From Selaginella moellendorffii (Eukaryota; Streptophyta; Lycopodiopsida; Selaginellales; Selaginellaceae): 64,000 bases of DNA. Positions 22,727 to 33,366 of the stretch are shown one piece after another. The first letter of the stretch is position 1. Each line of letters starts with the position of its first letter. The notes below the pieces were generated by a model that made no database searches, had not been told where the DNA came from, and worked only from the letters and a program-made list of their open reading frames with translations. Where the stretch lies: contig NW_003314265.1 of the NCBI RefSeq assembly GCF_000143415.4, forward strand, positions 3,654,443 through 3,718,442, in the 5' to 3' direction. Made by a program: the position numbers and the translations under genes.

Positions 22727-23088
22727 ATGTCGGAGGAGCAAGCGTCCAAGGTATGTGGTTTTCTGGCCTCTGCGAAATCGTTGGCGCTGCAATCTTTGCG
22801 TAGGCGCAGGTGCTGGAGGTTGCGTGCGCCGAGCTTGCGAGCCTTCCTTTTTCACGGGTACGCTGCTAAGTCGGCGAATTCTCGTCTCGTTATTCTCCCC
22901 CTTTCCAGGCGGTCTTCGTGAAGCGAGGCAACATTTTCTTCGCGTCTGATACCAAGGCTGCTCTGGAATCGCATAAAAGTGGGCGAGCTTTTAGTTCTTT
23001 CTTCTGGCTGACTTAAAGTTCTCTGTTCTTCTATAGAGGATCTTGCGACCATCAAAGCTAGCACCCAGAATCCTTCCACCAAGTGAAA
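22727..23088 (+). CDS. Tiny prefoldin-like protein (ASDURF-like)
   Basis: Four mini-exons (22727-22750, 22810-22857, from 22909 to about 22978, and the last to 23088) join in frame to about 63 residues beginning 'MSEEQASKVLEVACAEL'. The central strand 'VFVKRGNIFFASDTKAAL' followed by a charged helix resembles the beta-hairpin and second helix of small prefoldin-like proteins. The closest pattern I recall is the human ASDURF/ASNSD1-uORF protein ('NIFF.AD'). All introns are GT-AG. It is too short for automatic ORF calling, but the exon phases and the telo-box promoter support a real gene. Function is unknown; a role in a PAQosome-type prefoldin ring is conjecture. Confidence 0.55.
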
Positions 23089-23104
23089 GAAAACAGTGTA
23101 AGCA

Positions 23105-23987
23105 ATGCTGCGTTTCCTACTCAATCCTTCTCTACTTGTTTTGGTTCTCTCCTCCCAGATGTCTGCTCTAGGCGCGTATCCCCTCTCAAGCTCCTTCAGT
23201 AGCAACCTGGAAGTAGCATGGCGAAGAAAAACTCCACCGAGATCTCTGAAGCTCTCCCAGAGGAGAATGCACGTCGTGTCGGTGTTTCCGAGCCAGACCA
23301 GCGATCCTCCCGTGCCGAGCTCCGTCACCTACAAGCGCAGCGCCGTCCAGAGCCACTTCGAGTGCCAGACGACACTGGAGAACCTGGGACTCAAGCAGTT
23401 CTCGTCCAAGGTGTCGAGAACTCTCGCCACATCCATGGGAGTTTTGCCCGGCGGCGCCGACCCGGGAACCTCTACTCCAGTGGGAGTCTCATACGACGTC
23501 ACCAAAGATAAATCCGGAGACTTGAAGCTGAATGGAATCGTCAAGACTGCTGTTTGCGTGCTTTGTGACAGGTATGAATTGTTTCGTCTTTGCAACTTTG
23601 TTTGATCCTTCTTTTCCTGCAAACTCAAGGTGTCTGGCTCCTCATGCTACTCGAGTCTTCTCGCCTTTCAGCGTTCTTCTATCTCGGACTCCCGTGGAAG
23701 AGCCAACGGAGCCGTCCATCGGTGTGGTGCTCGGCGAGGAGCCGGAGCCCGGCGAGCCCGTGCTGGACATCGACCTGGACGACAAGTTCCACTTCCCGGA
23801 CGAGGTCAAGGTGATGGATCTCTCGTCTTATATCCGTGACACTGTCCATTTGGACGTCCCTTACTTCTCCATTTGTAGCTCCATCTGCAAGGGTCTGTGC
23901 ACGCGCTGTGGCCTCAATCTCAACACTTCCGAGTGTACTTGCCGTGACGATTCCACGGACGACGACGAGATCTCGGAGACCAAATGA
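23105..23987 (+). CDS. Plastid YceD/DUF177 protein (23S rRNA accumulation)
   Basis: Two exons (23105-23571 and 23630-23987) join in phase to 274 residues. A Ser/Leu/Arg-rich transit peptide comes first. At the splice the sequence becomes 'CVLCDRCLAP', the CxxC of the DUF177 family, followed by 'LLSRTPVEEP' and 'DLDDKFHFPDEVKVMDLSSYIRDTVHLDVP'. A second zinc-binding-like cluster 'CKGLCTRCGLNLNTSECTC' ends the protein before an acidic tail. This matches the large ribosomal RNA subunit accumulation protein YCED homolog of chloroplasts. In maize and Arabidopsis it is needed for plastid 23S rRNA accumulation; in bacteria yceD lies beside rpmF. Confidence 0.88.
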
Positions 23988-24166
23988 GGGAAATCGTAGA
24001 ATCTTTCGCTAGAAAACTCGGAAGAAGATCTGGATCGAGAAGAACTGTCTAGAGCAAACGATGTGGAACTTGAGCATCAAACAAAGAGAAAATTTTTTCG
24101 TGTTTGATGTAAAAGTACGAATTTTATTTTTCTCTATGCTTGTAGGTCGTAAAGCCGAGGAGAGGC

Positions 24167-25989
<1,823 letters not shown>

Positions 25990-26288
25990 AATGTATCAAT
26001 CTTTATTTTTAACCACAATAAACGTTATACTTTGTTAAAGCCATCTTTAGGGTATAATGTAGGCAGAAGATCTGGCTCATCCCTTGGTAAGAATCTCATC
26101 CCGGAGGCTCTTGGGCGGAGTTTCTCTGGAGTGGATAGCTCACTCAACCCATTTTGCGCGATGGAAATGCTTTCTTTCTTTCACATTCCTCCAAAACCTC
26201 TTGCGAGTCTCATTCTTAGCTCTCTAGCGGCAGCACAGGTAAGAAGTTCTTCGTTTCCTTGCGAAACTTAACTCGAGCCGTCTTCTAG

Positions 26289-28064
26289 CTAGCATGCTTG
26301 GACTCCATCATCAACAGTTACAGCAGCAACTTTTCTCGTCAACCTGGGCCTCACCTCCGCACTGTAGAACTTGGCGGACCTCAAGCTGAGAACCACGGCG
26401 ATGGCGCACCCAAACAGACAGGTGGCGGCCATGACGAAGAACGTTTCCCTGTAGCACTTGGCACCGTGGCACAAGAGCGAGGCCTCGTCAGGGCCACGAT
26501 ATTTCCTGGCTTGCCTATCGTAGAACACACCGGCAACTTCCACCGACAAGACATACGTCCCAATCCCCTTTGCAACGTTTGGGAAGCTCTGGAGAACTCC
26601 ATAGTGCTTGAGCCCGAAGATCTCCGCGATGATGGTCGACAGCACCGCCCACTGGCCTCCGGTGGCGAGGCCGATGATGATGGAGCCGATGTACAGCGCG
26701 CCGGGAAGGCCCAAGGCGATGAGCAAGTTGCCGAGCGCTAGAAAGCCGACCACCGCAGCGAACACGAACGGCCGTCCAATGCCAAACTTGTGGAGGAGTA
26801 TCTCGGACAGGAAGCCGCAGCCGATTGCTCCCAGGAAGTCCCATATGTTGAGGAGAGCCACGAAGATGTTCATCCTTGCGGTGGAGTATCCCAGGGAGTC
26901 GCTCAGCTGGCCCAAGTTGTTGTAGAAGGTAGACACCGTTCCCAGGCCGCAGGAAGTCGCAATGACCATCAGCCACATATCGATGCTCAGCAAGGCGTGG
27001 ACGAGCCTGTAGTCCTTACCTCTCGCCGGGACTTGGAACCATCTGCAGCTGCCAGCGCCGGAAGCTTGAGAAGGAAAATGGTCGACGACTTGCAGAGCAC
27101 TAGGGGTGGAATTCATATCCGCGAGCTGAGCTTCGGACTTATCCGTTGGCAGTGGTGTGTGGATGCTTTCAAGTTGATCGACAGACTTCTCAGTTGGGGG
27201 TGGTGTCTGGATGCTTTGGAGTTGATCGACAACACCAGCACCGTTCGAATGTGATCGAAGCTCAGCTCGGACAACCAGAACAACCGGAAGTAGGACGATG
27301 ACCAGCATCAACCCGAAGAACACCAAAGGCACCGAGTCTGGAAGCCTGCTCGGTATGGTCCCCTCAATGACTGTGACGACGAGGAGATAGCCCGCCAAGG
27401 CAAAAGTGGTGATGAGGAACGAGTTAAGAATGGACTTGTCGCTGGGCCTCACGGCGACAGGCACGGGCCCGAGGAAGAGGCCAAGCAGCAGATACAGGAA
27501 CGTCGGTAGCAGCCCCAGGAAGAGCAGAAAGGAGCGAGCGTGGACCTGGAAGAAAGTCTGGAACACAACCGCGAATGCGGTTGCTCCCAGGCCATTGCTG
27601 CCGTCGAGCAAGCTCAGCAGCATCCCCTGGTGATGTTTGGGGAAGTTCGTGGCACAGGTCGACAGGACAGCCGTGACTGCAAAGCCTACAGAGGCGCCGA
27701 CGAGAAACATGTAGAAGCTCATTTGCCATGCCGGTGGACGAGCAATCTGGTGGGTGATGGCGAGCCAGGCCATAGTGTAGCCGAACAAGTTGAGCAATGC
27801 GGAGACGAGCATGGTGAGACGGGGTCCGACTCTCGCATTGAGCAAGCCGGCCAGGAAAGCCATGCTGGTGCCGAGATCCTTGAAAAAACTGATGGTATTG
27901 ACGGACTCTTGCTTGTAATGCAGGGAGACTTTAAGCTCTTGCGAGAACAAGCTGAAGCTGGTGAGCGTGCCTCCGGTGATTGCTATCAGGTAGAAGCCCG
28001 GCACTGCGATGATCCAGCGATTGCTGGCGATGGAGAAGAGTTCCTTGGCCATTGCTAGCGCCAT
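26289..28064 (-). CDS. Nodulin-like MFS transporter
   Basis: This intronless gene encodes 591 residues from ATG 28064. The frame extends upstream without ATG. About twelve membrane helices are evident. The N-terminal half has the Nodulin-like domain pattern: 'NRWIIAVPGFYLIAITGGTLTSFSLFS', 'VNTISFFKDLGTSMAFLAGLLN' and 'GNGLGATAF'-like 'DGSNGLGATAFAV'. A long charged cytosolic loop with two near-identical repeats ('QLESIHTPLPTDKS', 'QLQSIQTPPPTEKS') separates the halves. The second half shows 'IWDFLGAIGCGFLSEILLHKFGIGRPF'. Relatives in Arabidopsis are mostly uncharacterised, with some linked to monocarboxylate or Fe handling. Substrate cannot be inferred. Confidence 0.85.
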   Translation of the reverse strand: MALAMAKELFSIASNRWIIAVPGFYLIAITGGTLTSFSLFSQELKVSLHYKQESVNTISFFKDLGTSMAFLAGLLNARVGPRLTMLVSALLNLFGYTMAWLAITHQIARPPAWQMSFYMFLVGASVGFAVTAVLSTCATNFPKHHQGMLLSLLDGSNGLGATAFAVVFQTFFQVHARSFLLFLGLLPTFLYLLLGLFLGPVPVAVRPSDKSILNSFLITTFALAGYLLVVTVIEGTIPSRLPDSVPLVFFGLMLVIVLLPVVLVVRAELRSHSNGAGVVDQLQSIQTPPPTEKSVDQLESIHTPLPTDKSEAQLADMNSTPSALQVVDHFPSQASGAGSCRWFQVPARGKDYRLVHALLSIDMWLMVIATSCGLGTVSTFYNNLGQLSDSLGYSTARMNIFVALLNIWDFLGAIGCGFLSEILLHKFGIGRPFVFAAVVGFLALGNLLIALGLPGALYIGSIIIGLATGGQWAVLSTIIAEIFGLKHYGVLQSFPNVAKGIGTYVLSVEVAGVFYDRQARKYRGPDEASLLCHGAKCYRETFFVMAATCLFGCAIAVVLSLRSAKFYSAEVRPRLTRKVAAVTVDDGVQAC

Positions 28065-28424
28065 TGCCGCCAGCGCTGTGAGATAACAAGAAAGCTCTAT
28101 GAAATCATCGTGCTTTATGCTAAGGCTTTTGCTTTGCAGTCCATGCCACGACCGGACTTGCGTGGAAGATCTTTCCTGTTCGATACAAAAACGTGACAAT
28201 TCCGAAGTTTCGTGGCTCCAAGTTTTTTATGTCGTGGGTCAACTAAGTTGAGCATTGACGCTTGATGTGGATCTGGGGCAGGGCCAGATGCGGACGCTGG
28301 TCAAGTCACGGGTACGGAAAAGTCTACAAAATGGTCTTGAGCGGGGGGCGGATCCGGAATCGGCGCAATGGTAACGTTTTTATCATCTTCGTGCTGCCGA
28401 CTTGAAAATCTTATTTTTTGCAAC

Positions 28425-28431
28425 TATATAA
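28425..28431 (+). promoter_or_regulatory. TATA box of the dioxygenase gene
   Basis: 'TATATAA' lies in 'caactatataagcaggg', about 120 bases before the ATG at 28552, a normal plant distance allowing for a leader of about 90 bases. No strong competing TATA element lies between it and the start codon. Confidence 0.6.
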
Positions 28432-28551
28432 GCAGGGCACTGGGAGGACACTGATATCCGCATCTCAAAGTTGAGAAAGCCTATCATCCAAGCATACCAT
28501 TCCATTTCCATCTTTCATCTTTCAAGCTTTCTTGGTTACACCGTCCCATCC

Positions 28552-29749
28552 ATGGCTGGCATCAAGGCATTTGTTGACAGCTGCAACGGGACGCTGGACA
28601 GCGTTCCAGACAGATACATGATGCCGAATGAAGCTGCCGATGTCTCTCCGTACGCGGTGCTGCCGATAGTCGATGTGGCAAGCGAGAGCTTCGAGAGGGA
28701 TCTCGTTGACGCCTGTACAAAGTACGGAATTTTCTACGTAAGTTTTCAAGAAAGATCTTTTTCCTGTAGTACATGTTTGCTAAGTTGTTGTTCTTCTGAG
28801 TTGCAGCTCAAGAACCACGGAATTCACACCGAGGATGTGATGAGGTGCGCTCTCGAGTTCTTCAACTCGCCCAGCGAGGACAAGATGCGATACTACACCG
28901 AGGAGATCTTCACACCCGTCCGCTACTGCACCAGCATGATGCCTTCGAAAGAAGAGAAGCTCGAGTGGCACGACCACCTCCAGATGTGGCTCAAGGAAGA
29001 GTCCCTCGGAGCACACCCGTGGCCCGCGTTCCCAGCCAGCTACAAGTCAGTATCTCTCTCCTTGATTATATCTCTGCTATTGTTTTAGATTCCTGACGCT
29101 CTGTATCATTTGCAATGCAACAGGGACGTTGGATCCGAGTACGCAAGAAACATCTTCAAGCTCGGGAAGAGGATGCTGTTGGTCATGTCCGAGGGACTTG
29201 GCCTCCGCTCAAACCGTCTTCTGGAAGCCTTCGAAGACATGGTCCTCCTTACAAGAGCAAACTTCTATCCGGCTTGCCCAAACCCGAGGCAGGCCTTGGG
29301 CATGGAAGGCCACACCGACAGCGGGGGCCTCACGTTTGTGCTCCAGGATGGAGTCGGGGGATTGCAGCTCAAGCAAGGCGAGGATTGGTACAACGTGAGG
29401 CCACTCGAGGGAATGCTGGTGGTCAACATGGGCGATCAGCTAGAGGTACGAGCAGTCGAAAACGTTTTGAGAAACTGTGGATTGATCTTTGTCTTGGTTG
29501 ATTGTCTTGTATCAGAAGCTGAGCAATGGGAGATACAAGAGCATATTGCACAGGGTGATGGTGAACTCGAAGAGCTCAAGGCTGTCCGTCGGGGCGTTCC
29601 TGGGGCCGTCACTGGATGCGGAGATCAGCCCGATTCCCGAGCTGGTGAGCCAGGAGAGTCCGGCAAAGTACCGCAGCAGGACTTACAGGGACTACATGCA
29701 CGAGGTGTACACGGAGCACTTCTCCGGGAAGAATGTCTATGTGGCTTGA
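28552..29749 (+). CDS. 2-oxoglutarate/Fe(II) dioxygenase
   Basis: Four exons (28552-28737, 28807-29045, 29124-29445, 29516-29749) join to 326 residues. The N-terminal DIOX_N domain includes 'LPIVDVASESFERDLVDACTKYGIFYLKNHGI'. The jelly-roll core has 'NFYPACPNP', the iron ligands 'GHTDSGGLTFVLQD' and 'KSILHRVMVNS', and the 2-oxoglutarate site 'SRLSVGAFLGP' (Arg-x-Ser). The order and spacing fit the plant DOXC class, whose members act in flavonoid, gibberellin, ethylene and other specialised pathways. Substrate cannot be read from sequence. The C-terminus 'YRSRTYRDYMHEVYTEHFSGK' resembles the usual 'Y..Y....' tail. Confidence 0.88.
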
Positions 29750-29899
29750 GTAGTCAAAGGCTCAAATTTTTTCCCACTCCCCACTCCACAATAGGCCAGA
29801 GATTGTGTTGACACGGGTAGGACAAGGATAGATAAGTGGCTAGCCATAACATTGTTAAGAAAGAACTTGATTCATATGCTCACACACAGACAAACTTGT

Positions 29900-31350
29900 A
29901 CACACTAAGATCTCCGGCGGACGACCAGTGGTGTTGTACTCTTGAGACATGTCGCTGAGTAAACTGGAACTGATTGATGAGAATATCGCGAGTAGAGACA
30001 GAGAAGCGACAATGATTCAAAGATTCAAGTGCTCTCGTAGCCTCTAGACCACGGAGTGCTCTTAAGCACCACCTCGCTATTCCCCACAAATCCCTGGGCT
30101 CCCAGGATCAAAGAAGTCCATCCACCATGCTTCCAGCTGCTGACCACAGTGGCCAAGAGAAGAATTCCACGGATATTCTCCTCTGCGGAGAAGGTGAGAA
30201 GTGATCGATTTCATGAAGCTGGGACAATACCGCAATTGAGCTGCACCTCGGGCATAAGCGAACCTTTGCCCTAGGGAAACACTACTTGATGTGGACGCAA
30301 CTATGACAAAGCGGGAAGAGCAGAGGGAGTTATCACTTGATCCAGATATCTGTGTGGTGTATCTGGACAAGGTGACAGTGGATAAAAGCTTGAGCAGGAA
30401 CAGGTTCTGGGCTACGCTTTGCGACCATATTCATGGCAAATGTCCCGGCTAGGCCTACAGGAGAAGAATGTACAGATTAAAGCTTCAGGTCATTATAGAT
30501 GAAGCCGTTGCTCTCAGCCTCTTCGGATTGCCTTGACAATTTCTTCAGCACTCTCGAAGGGAAGGATTATGACGGCTACAACTTCAACGGTGTCCTGGTT
30601 GGTGTTGAGTCTGTCAAGGATCTTTAAGCTTAATACTTGGGGTGGCGTGAAGATGCAGCTGAGCTAAACAGGGTCTATGTACTGAGTAGTACGCCCAGCC
30701 GTTATTCGTCAGTGAGGTTCTCAGTAGGCAATGTTGAAAACCTGCAGCAAGCACAAGCCGACCTCCAAGGAGTACAGATTATGATTGAGCGGATTGCTAC
30801 GTCGGTCATAGAATTGACAGGTGGTCACAAAGGGATAGTCGGTTCATGCTTGGACTACTTGGAGCTGTGGACTAGCAGGCAGTGGATTGAGGCAACTGAT
30901 TCGTTTCATCTTTCGCCTTATGTTTTTGGACAGCAAACATACTCTAAGATTCTGTCCCTGCTAGGGTGTAAATGGCCATGACTTTGATCTAGATGGTGAT
31001 GCTGGAGCTGCGGAATCTCATTGCTCAAGGTGTATTAATCGCGCAGGAGGCCAAACCGGATGGTTATGACGTGCGGATTTCTTCACCAATGCTACAGAGT
31101 TTTTTTGCGAAGATGTGTTACCACAAACGGTTCGGTGGACCCCCTTCTACAGGCGTTGATCCTCTGTGGGTTGTTTTCCAGGCAATTAGAACTTTGGATG
31201 CGCAGGCCAGAGTGTATAAAACGGACAGGGGAGTTATCCGAGTATTCTTACCAATTGACGTTGTTCACCAGGATCAAGGCTGTCTTGAAGCAAGCGTACC
31301 TCTTAGTTGATGCGAAGCTCCTCCCTGACGCTAAGAGCTGCGGAGTATCT
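29900..31350 (+). pseudogene. Decayed AAA/STAND-type ATPase-like sequence
   Basis: Broken frames appear on the plus strand. Near 30487-30630 the order is 'VIIDEA', a Walker-B-like strand, then 'NFFSTLEGKDYDGYNFNGVLVGVESVKDL'. Near 30700-30850 there is 'RFSVGNVENL' and 'IELTGGHKGIVGSCLDYLELW', which matches the 'GHPGLV' winged-helix start of large NTPases. The next frame (30993-31310) continues 'GYDVRISSPMLQSFF'. Stops and frameshifts lie between these. A Walker A is not found. Similar ATPases occur in fungi, oomycetes and some lycophytes, often linked with Crinkler-like proteins; that link is from memory and weak. Confidence 0.35.
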
Positions 31351-31635
31351 TGAGGAAAGAGACACGCAGGTAAGCATCTTTGTTTTGTTTTGAAAAGCCG
31401 AGCGGTATGCCAAGCAGCATTCTGCTCAAGTGTTTGTGATTAATGTCACAGTGTGTGGTTTTCCTTTCAGTACAGCTATTTCCGAGTGGAAACAAGACCA
31501 GAGCTGAAGTAACCATGGTGGAGACATCGGATGTCTGAACGGATTTCAAGTTGGCAAAATCTCGTTTGACTACCTTGTCTAAATAGAGCCTCGCTTGAGT
31601 CACTAAGTAAACTTTTGTTTAAAAAAAGCAAAAGA

Positions 31636-31795
31636 AATTTTGACAAAGTTCTTTCATGCCTGAGTGATTCTTCCTGGAGACAGTTTTTTACTGTTTTTGG
31701 CAACAGATACTGGTCAATCATTGATATGTTGGAAATTTCGTGCAAATGGTAACATTTTTATCATCCTCATGCTGCTAACATGAAAATCTTGACAA
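31636..31795 (+). repeat. Copied scraps of two neighbouring genes
   Basis: Bases 31644-31712 match an intron/exon segment of the katanin-like gene at about 25525-25602: 'caaag.tcttt​catgcc.gagtg' , 'ttcttcctgga', and 'gcaacagatactggt' in the same order. Bases 31741-31790 match the upstream region of the dioxygenase gene at about 28365-28412: 'gcaa​tggtaac.ttttatcatc.tc.tgctg' followed by 'tgaaaatctt'. The two copies sit side by side although the sources are 2.8 kb apart. The scraps are non-coding here. Confidence 0.65.
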
Positions 31796-31799
31796 GGGT

Positions 31800-32441
31800 T
31801 AAGGTGTTAAAAGAGTGGGGTTTTAAACTTCTATTCAAGAGAGCATGAATTTATAGAAAAGTATGGTGAATTATAAACAACCAAAAAGAATGACTCAAGA
31901 GACAATCCATAAAAATTTAAATATAAAGTGATGGGGCTTTCAAGAGAATTATGGCTTTCAACTTCCATTTATGATAGTGTGAACTTGCAAAAAACCATGA
32001 TGAATTATAAATAATTAAAAGAATGACTTAAAACATAATCTATAAAAGTTCAAATATAAAAAGAAAGACCCATGAATAAAAATGCACCCCTTTTTCCAAT
32101 TGGGGTTAAATGTCATTGGGTTTGAATAATATTAATCATGATGACCTCTTAAAAAGTTTAAATTTAATATGTTTAAAAGTTAAATTCCACTTCATGATTA
32201 CCTTATAGTAATTCATCATAAGATACAGGTCAAAATCATATATGCTAAAGAAAATATCAAGATAATTTCATCATTTTCTACATACAAAAAACAAAGAAAA
32301 TTAATACAAATCAAATATACAAAGTTAATGCAAATTTGAAGAACGTAGACCCTAACCTAATTGTATAGCAAATAATTTGTTGCTCTGGATTGAGTGTCTC
32401 TGTCTGGGAAGATCCCTTCGATCTACCAACCTCTAATACCA
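31800..32441. other. AT-rich stretch, possibly internal retroelement DNA
   Basis: No open frame or known motif. There are internal near-repeats ('gaattataaa.aa..aaaagaatgact' at about 31867 and 31998). If the LTR to its right belongs to an element oriented leftward, this would be the leader and early gag region, now decayed. Confidence 0.3.
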
Positions 32442-32874
32442 TGTTATTAAGGCATATCTAGCAAATAAGAGAAAGATGTCAAAGCTGAGAACATAAACTA
32501 TATTAGTGTCAATATAAGCTTAACATAGCTTCATGTCTTCGTAGTGGTGCTTTCAAGAGCGCTCAATGCAACTCAATACAACAAGATGTTACAACAAATC
32601 ATTGTCTCTTCTCTCAGCTCAGATCATTACTATATTCCCATCAAGCAGAAAGGATAGTTCCTGTTTTCTGCTCTTTGATCCACAGATCTTCACTCAGCCA
32701 GGACAATAGACAAGCAATGGGCATGCTATGGTCTAGAAATATCAACGAGAGCTATCCCATACTCTCCTCGTTATTTCGAGATTTCTTGTTATGTGATTCT
32801 TCAGCTCGAGATCTAGCATTGGCTTTAGCTACTATCCAAGTGACTATCATTGCATCACATACCTTATGATGACA
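32431..32874 (-). mobile_element. Ty1-copia-type LTR with primer-binding site
   Basis: Read on the minus strand, 'TGGTATTAGAG' (32441-32431) resembles the copia primer-binding site TGGTATCAGAGC, complementary to initiator tRNA-Met. It follows directly after a sequence ending in CA. On the plus strand that LTR begins 'TGttattaagg' at 32442. A plausible other border is '...atgatgaCA' at 32874, giving about 433 bases with TG...CA ends. No second LTR, integrase or reverse transcriptase is seen nearby, so this is a truncated element. The right border is a guess from the TG/CA rule. Confidence 0.45.
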
Positions 32875-33009
32875 TGTTAGATGCCGTGAGTTCAATGACT
32901 GCACACAAATGAATTGTTAATTCTTTGCGATTGTCACAATCACGCTAGCGGCTTAAGGTGATGAAGTGGTCCTGTGTACCATTGTCCTCTGCCGCACGCA
33001 AAGAGCTTG

Positions 33010-33330
33010 ACGACGATGCATTCCTTTGTGCGTCAACCTCCTCACTGTTACAGGTTTTAAAAGCGGGCGTTGGTCCGGCCAGGCCACCGTACTTGCCAAC
33101 AAAGAGCTTCAGTGCTTGGAGGATATATCTTCAAACACACCAGACGGAGGTTCGAACCCGGCGGACCAGGCGACTAGAAAGGTGGAAAGCCAACCAACGG
33201 CGGACCTCCAAGTGGTTCTCGATTTATTGTCAGCTGCCTAGCATTGGAAGCTTAGGGCGGCCAGGCCACATTGTTTGTGCCGAGCACAGATCTCCAGATA
33301 TCTGACGAGCACCTCTGGCTTCCACGATTA
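33010..33330 (+). other. Upstream region of the CER1-like gene with tRNA-like B box
   Basis: 'GGTTCGAACCC' at about 33149-33159 fits the RNA polymerase III B-box consensus. A near-repeat 'ggccaggccac' occurs on both sides (about 33080 and 33258). No matching A box or cloverleaf is convincing, so a tRNA gene is not called; a SINE fragment is possible. Confidence 0.25.
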
Positions 33331-33366
33331 AGCTCTGCAAGGAGAAAGCAAGCTAGCTCGGGAGCT

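Noticed and set aside
33149-33159. Possible tRNA gene from a B-box match
   Set aside because: No acceptor pairing, D arm or anticodon stem could be formed around it.
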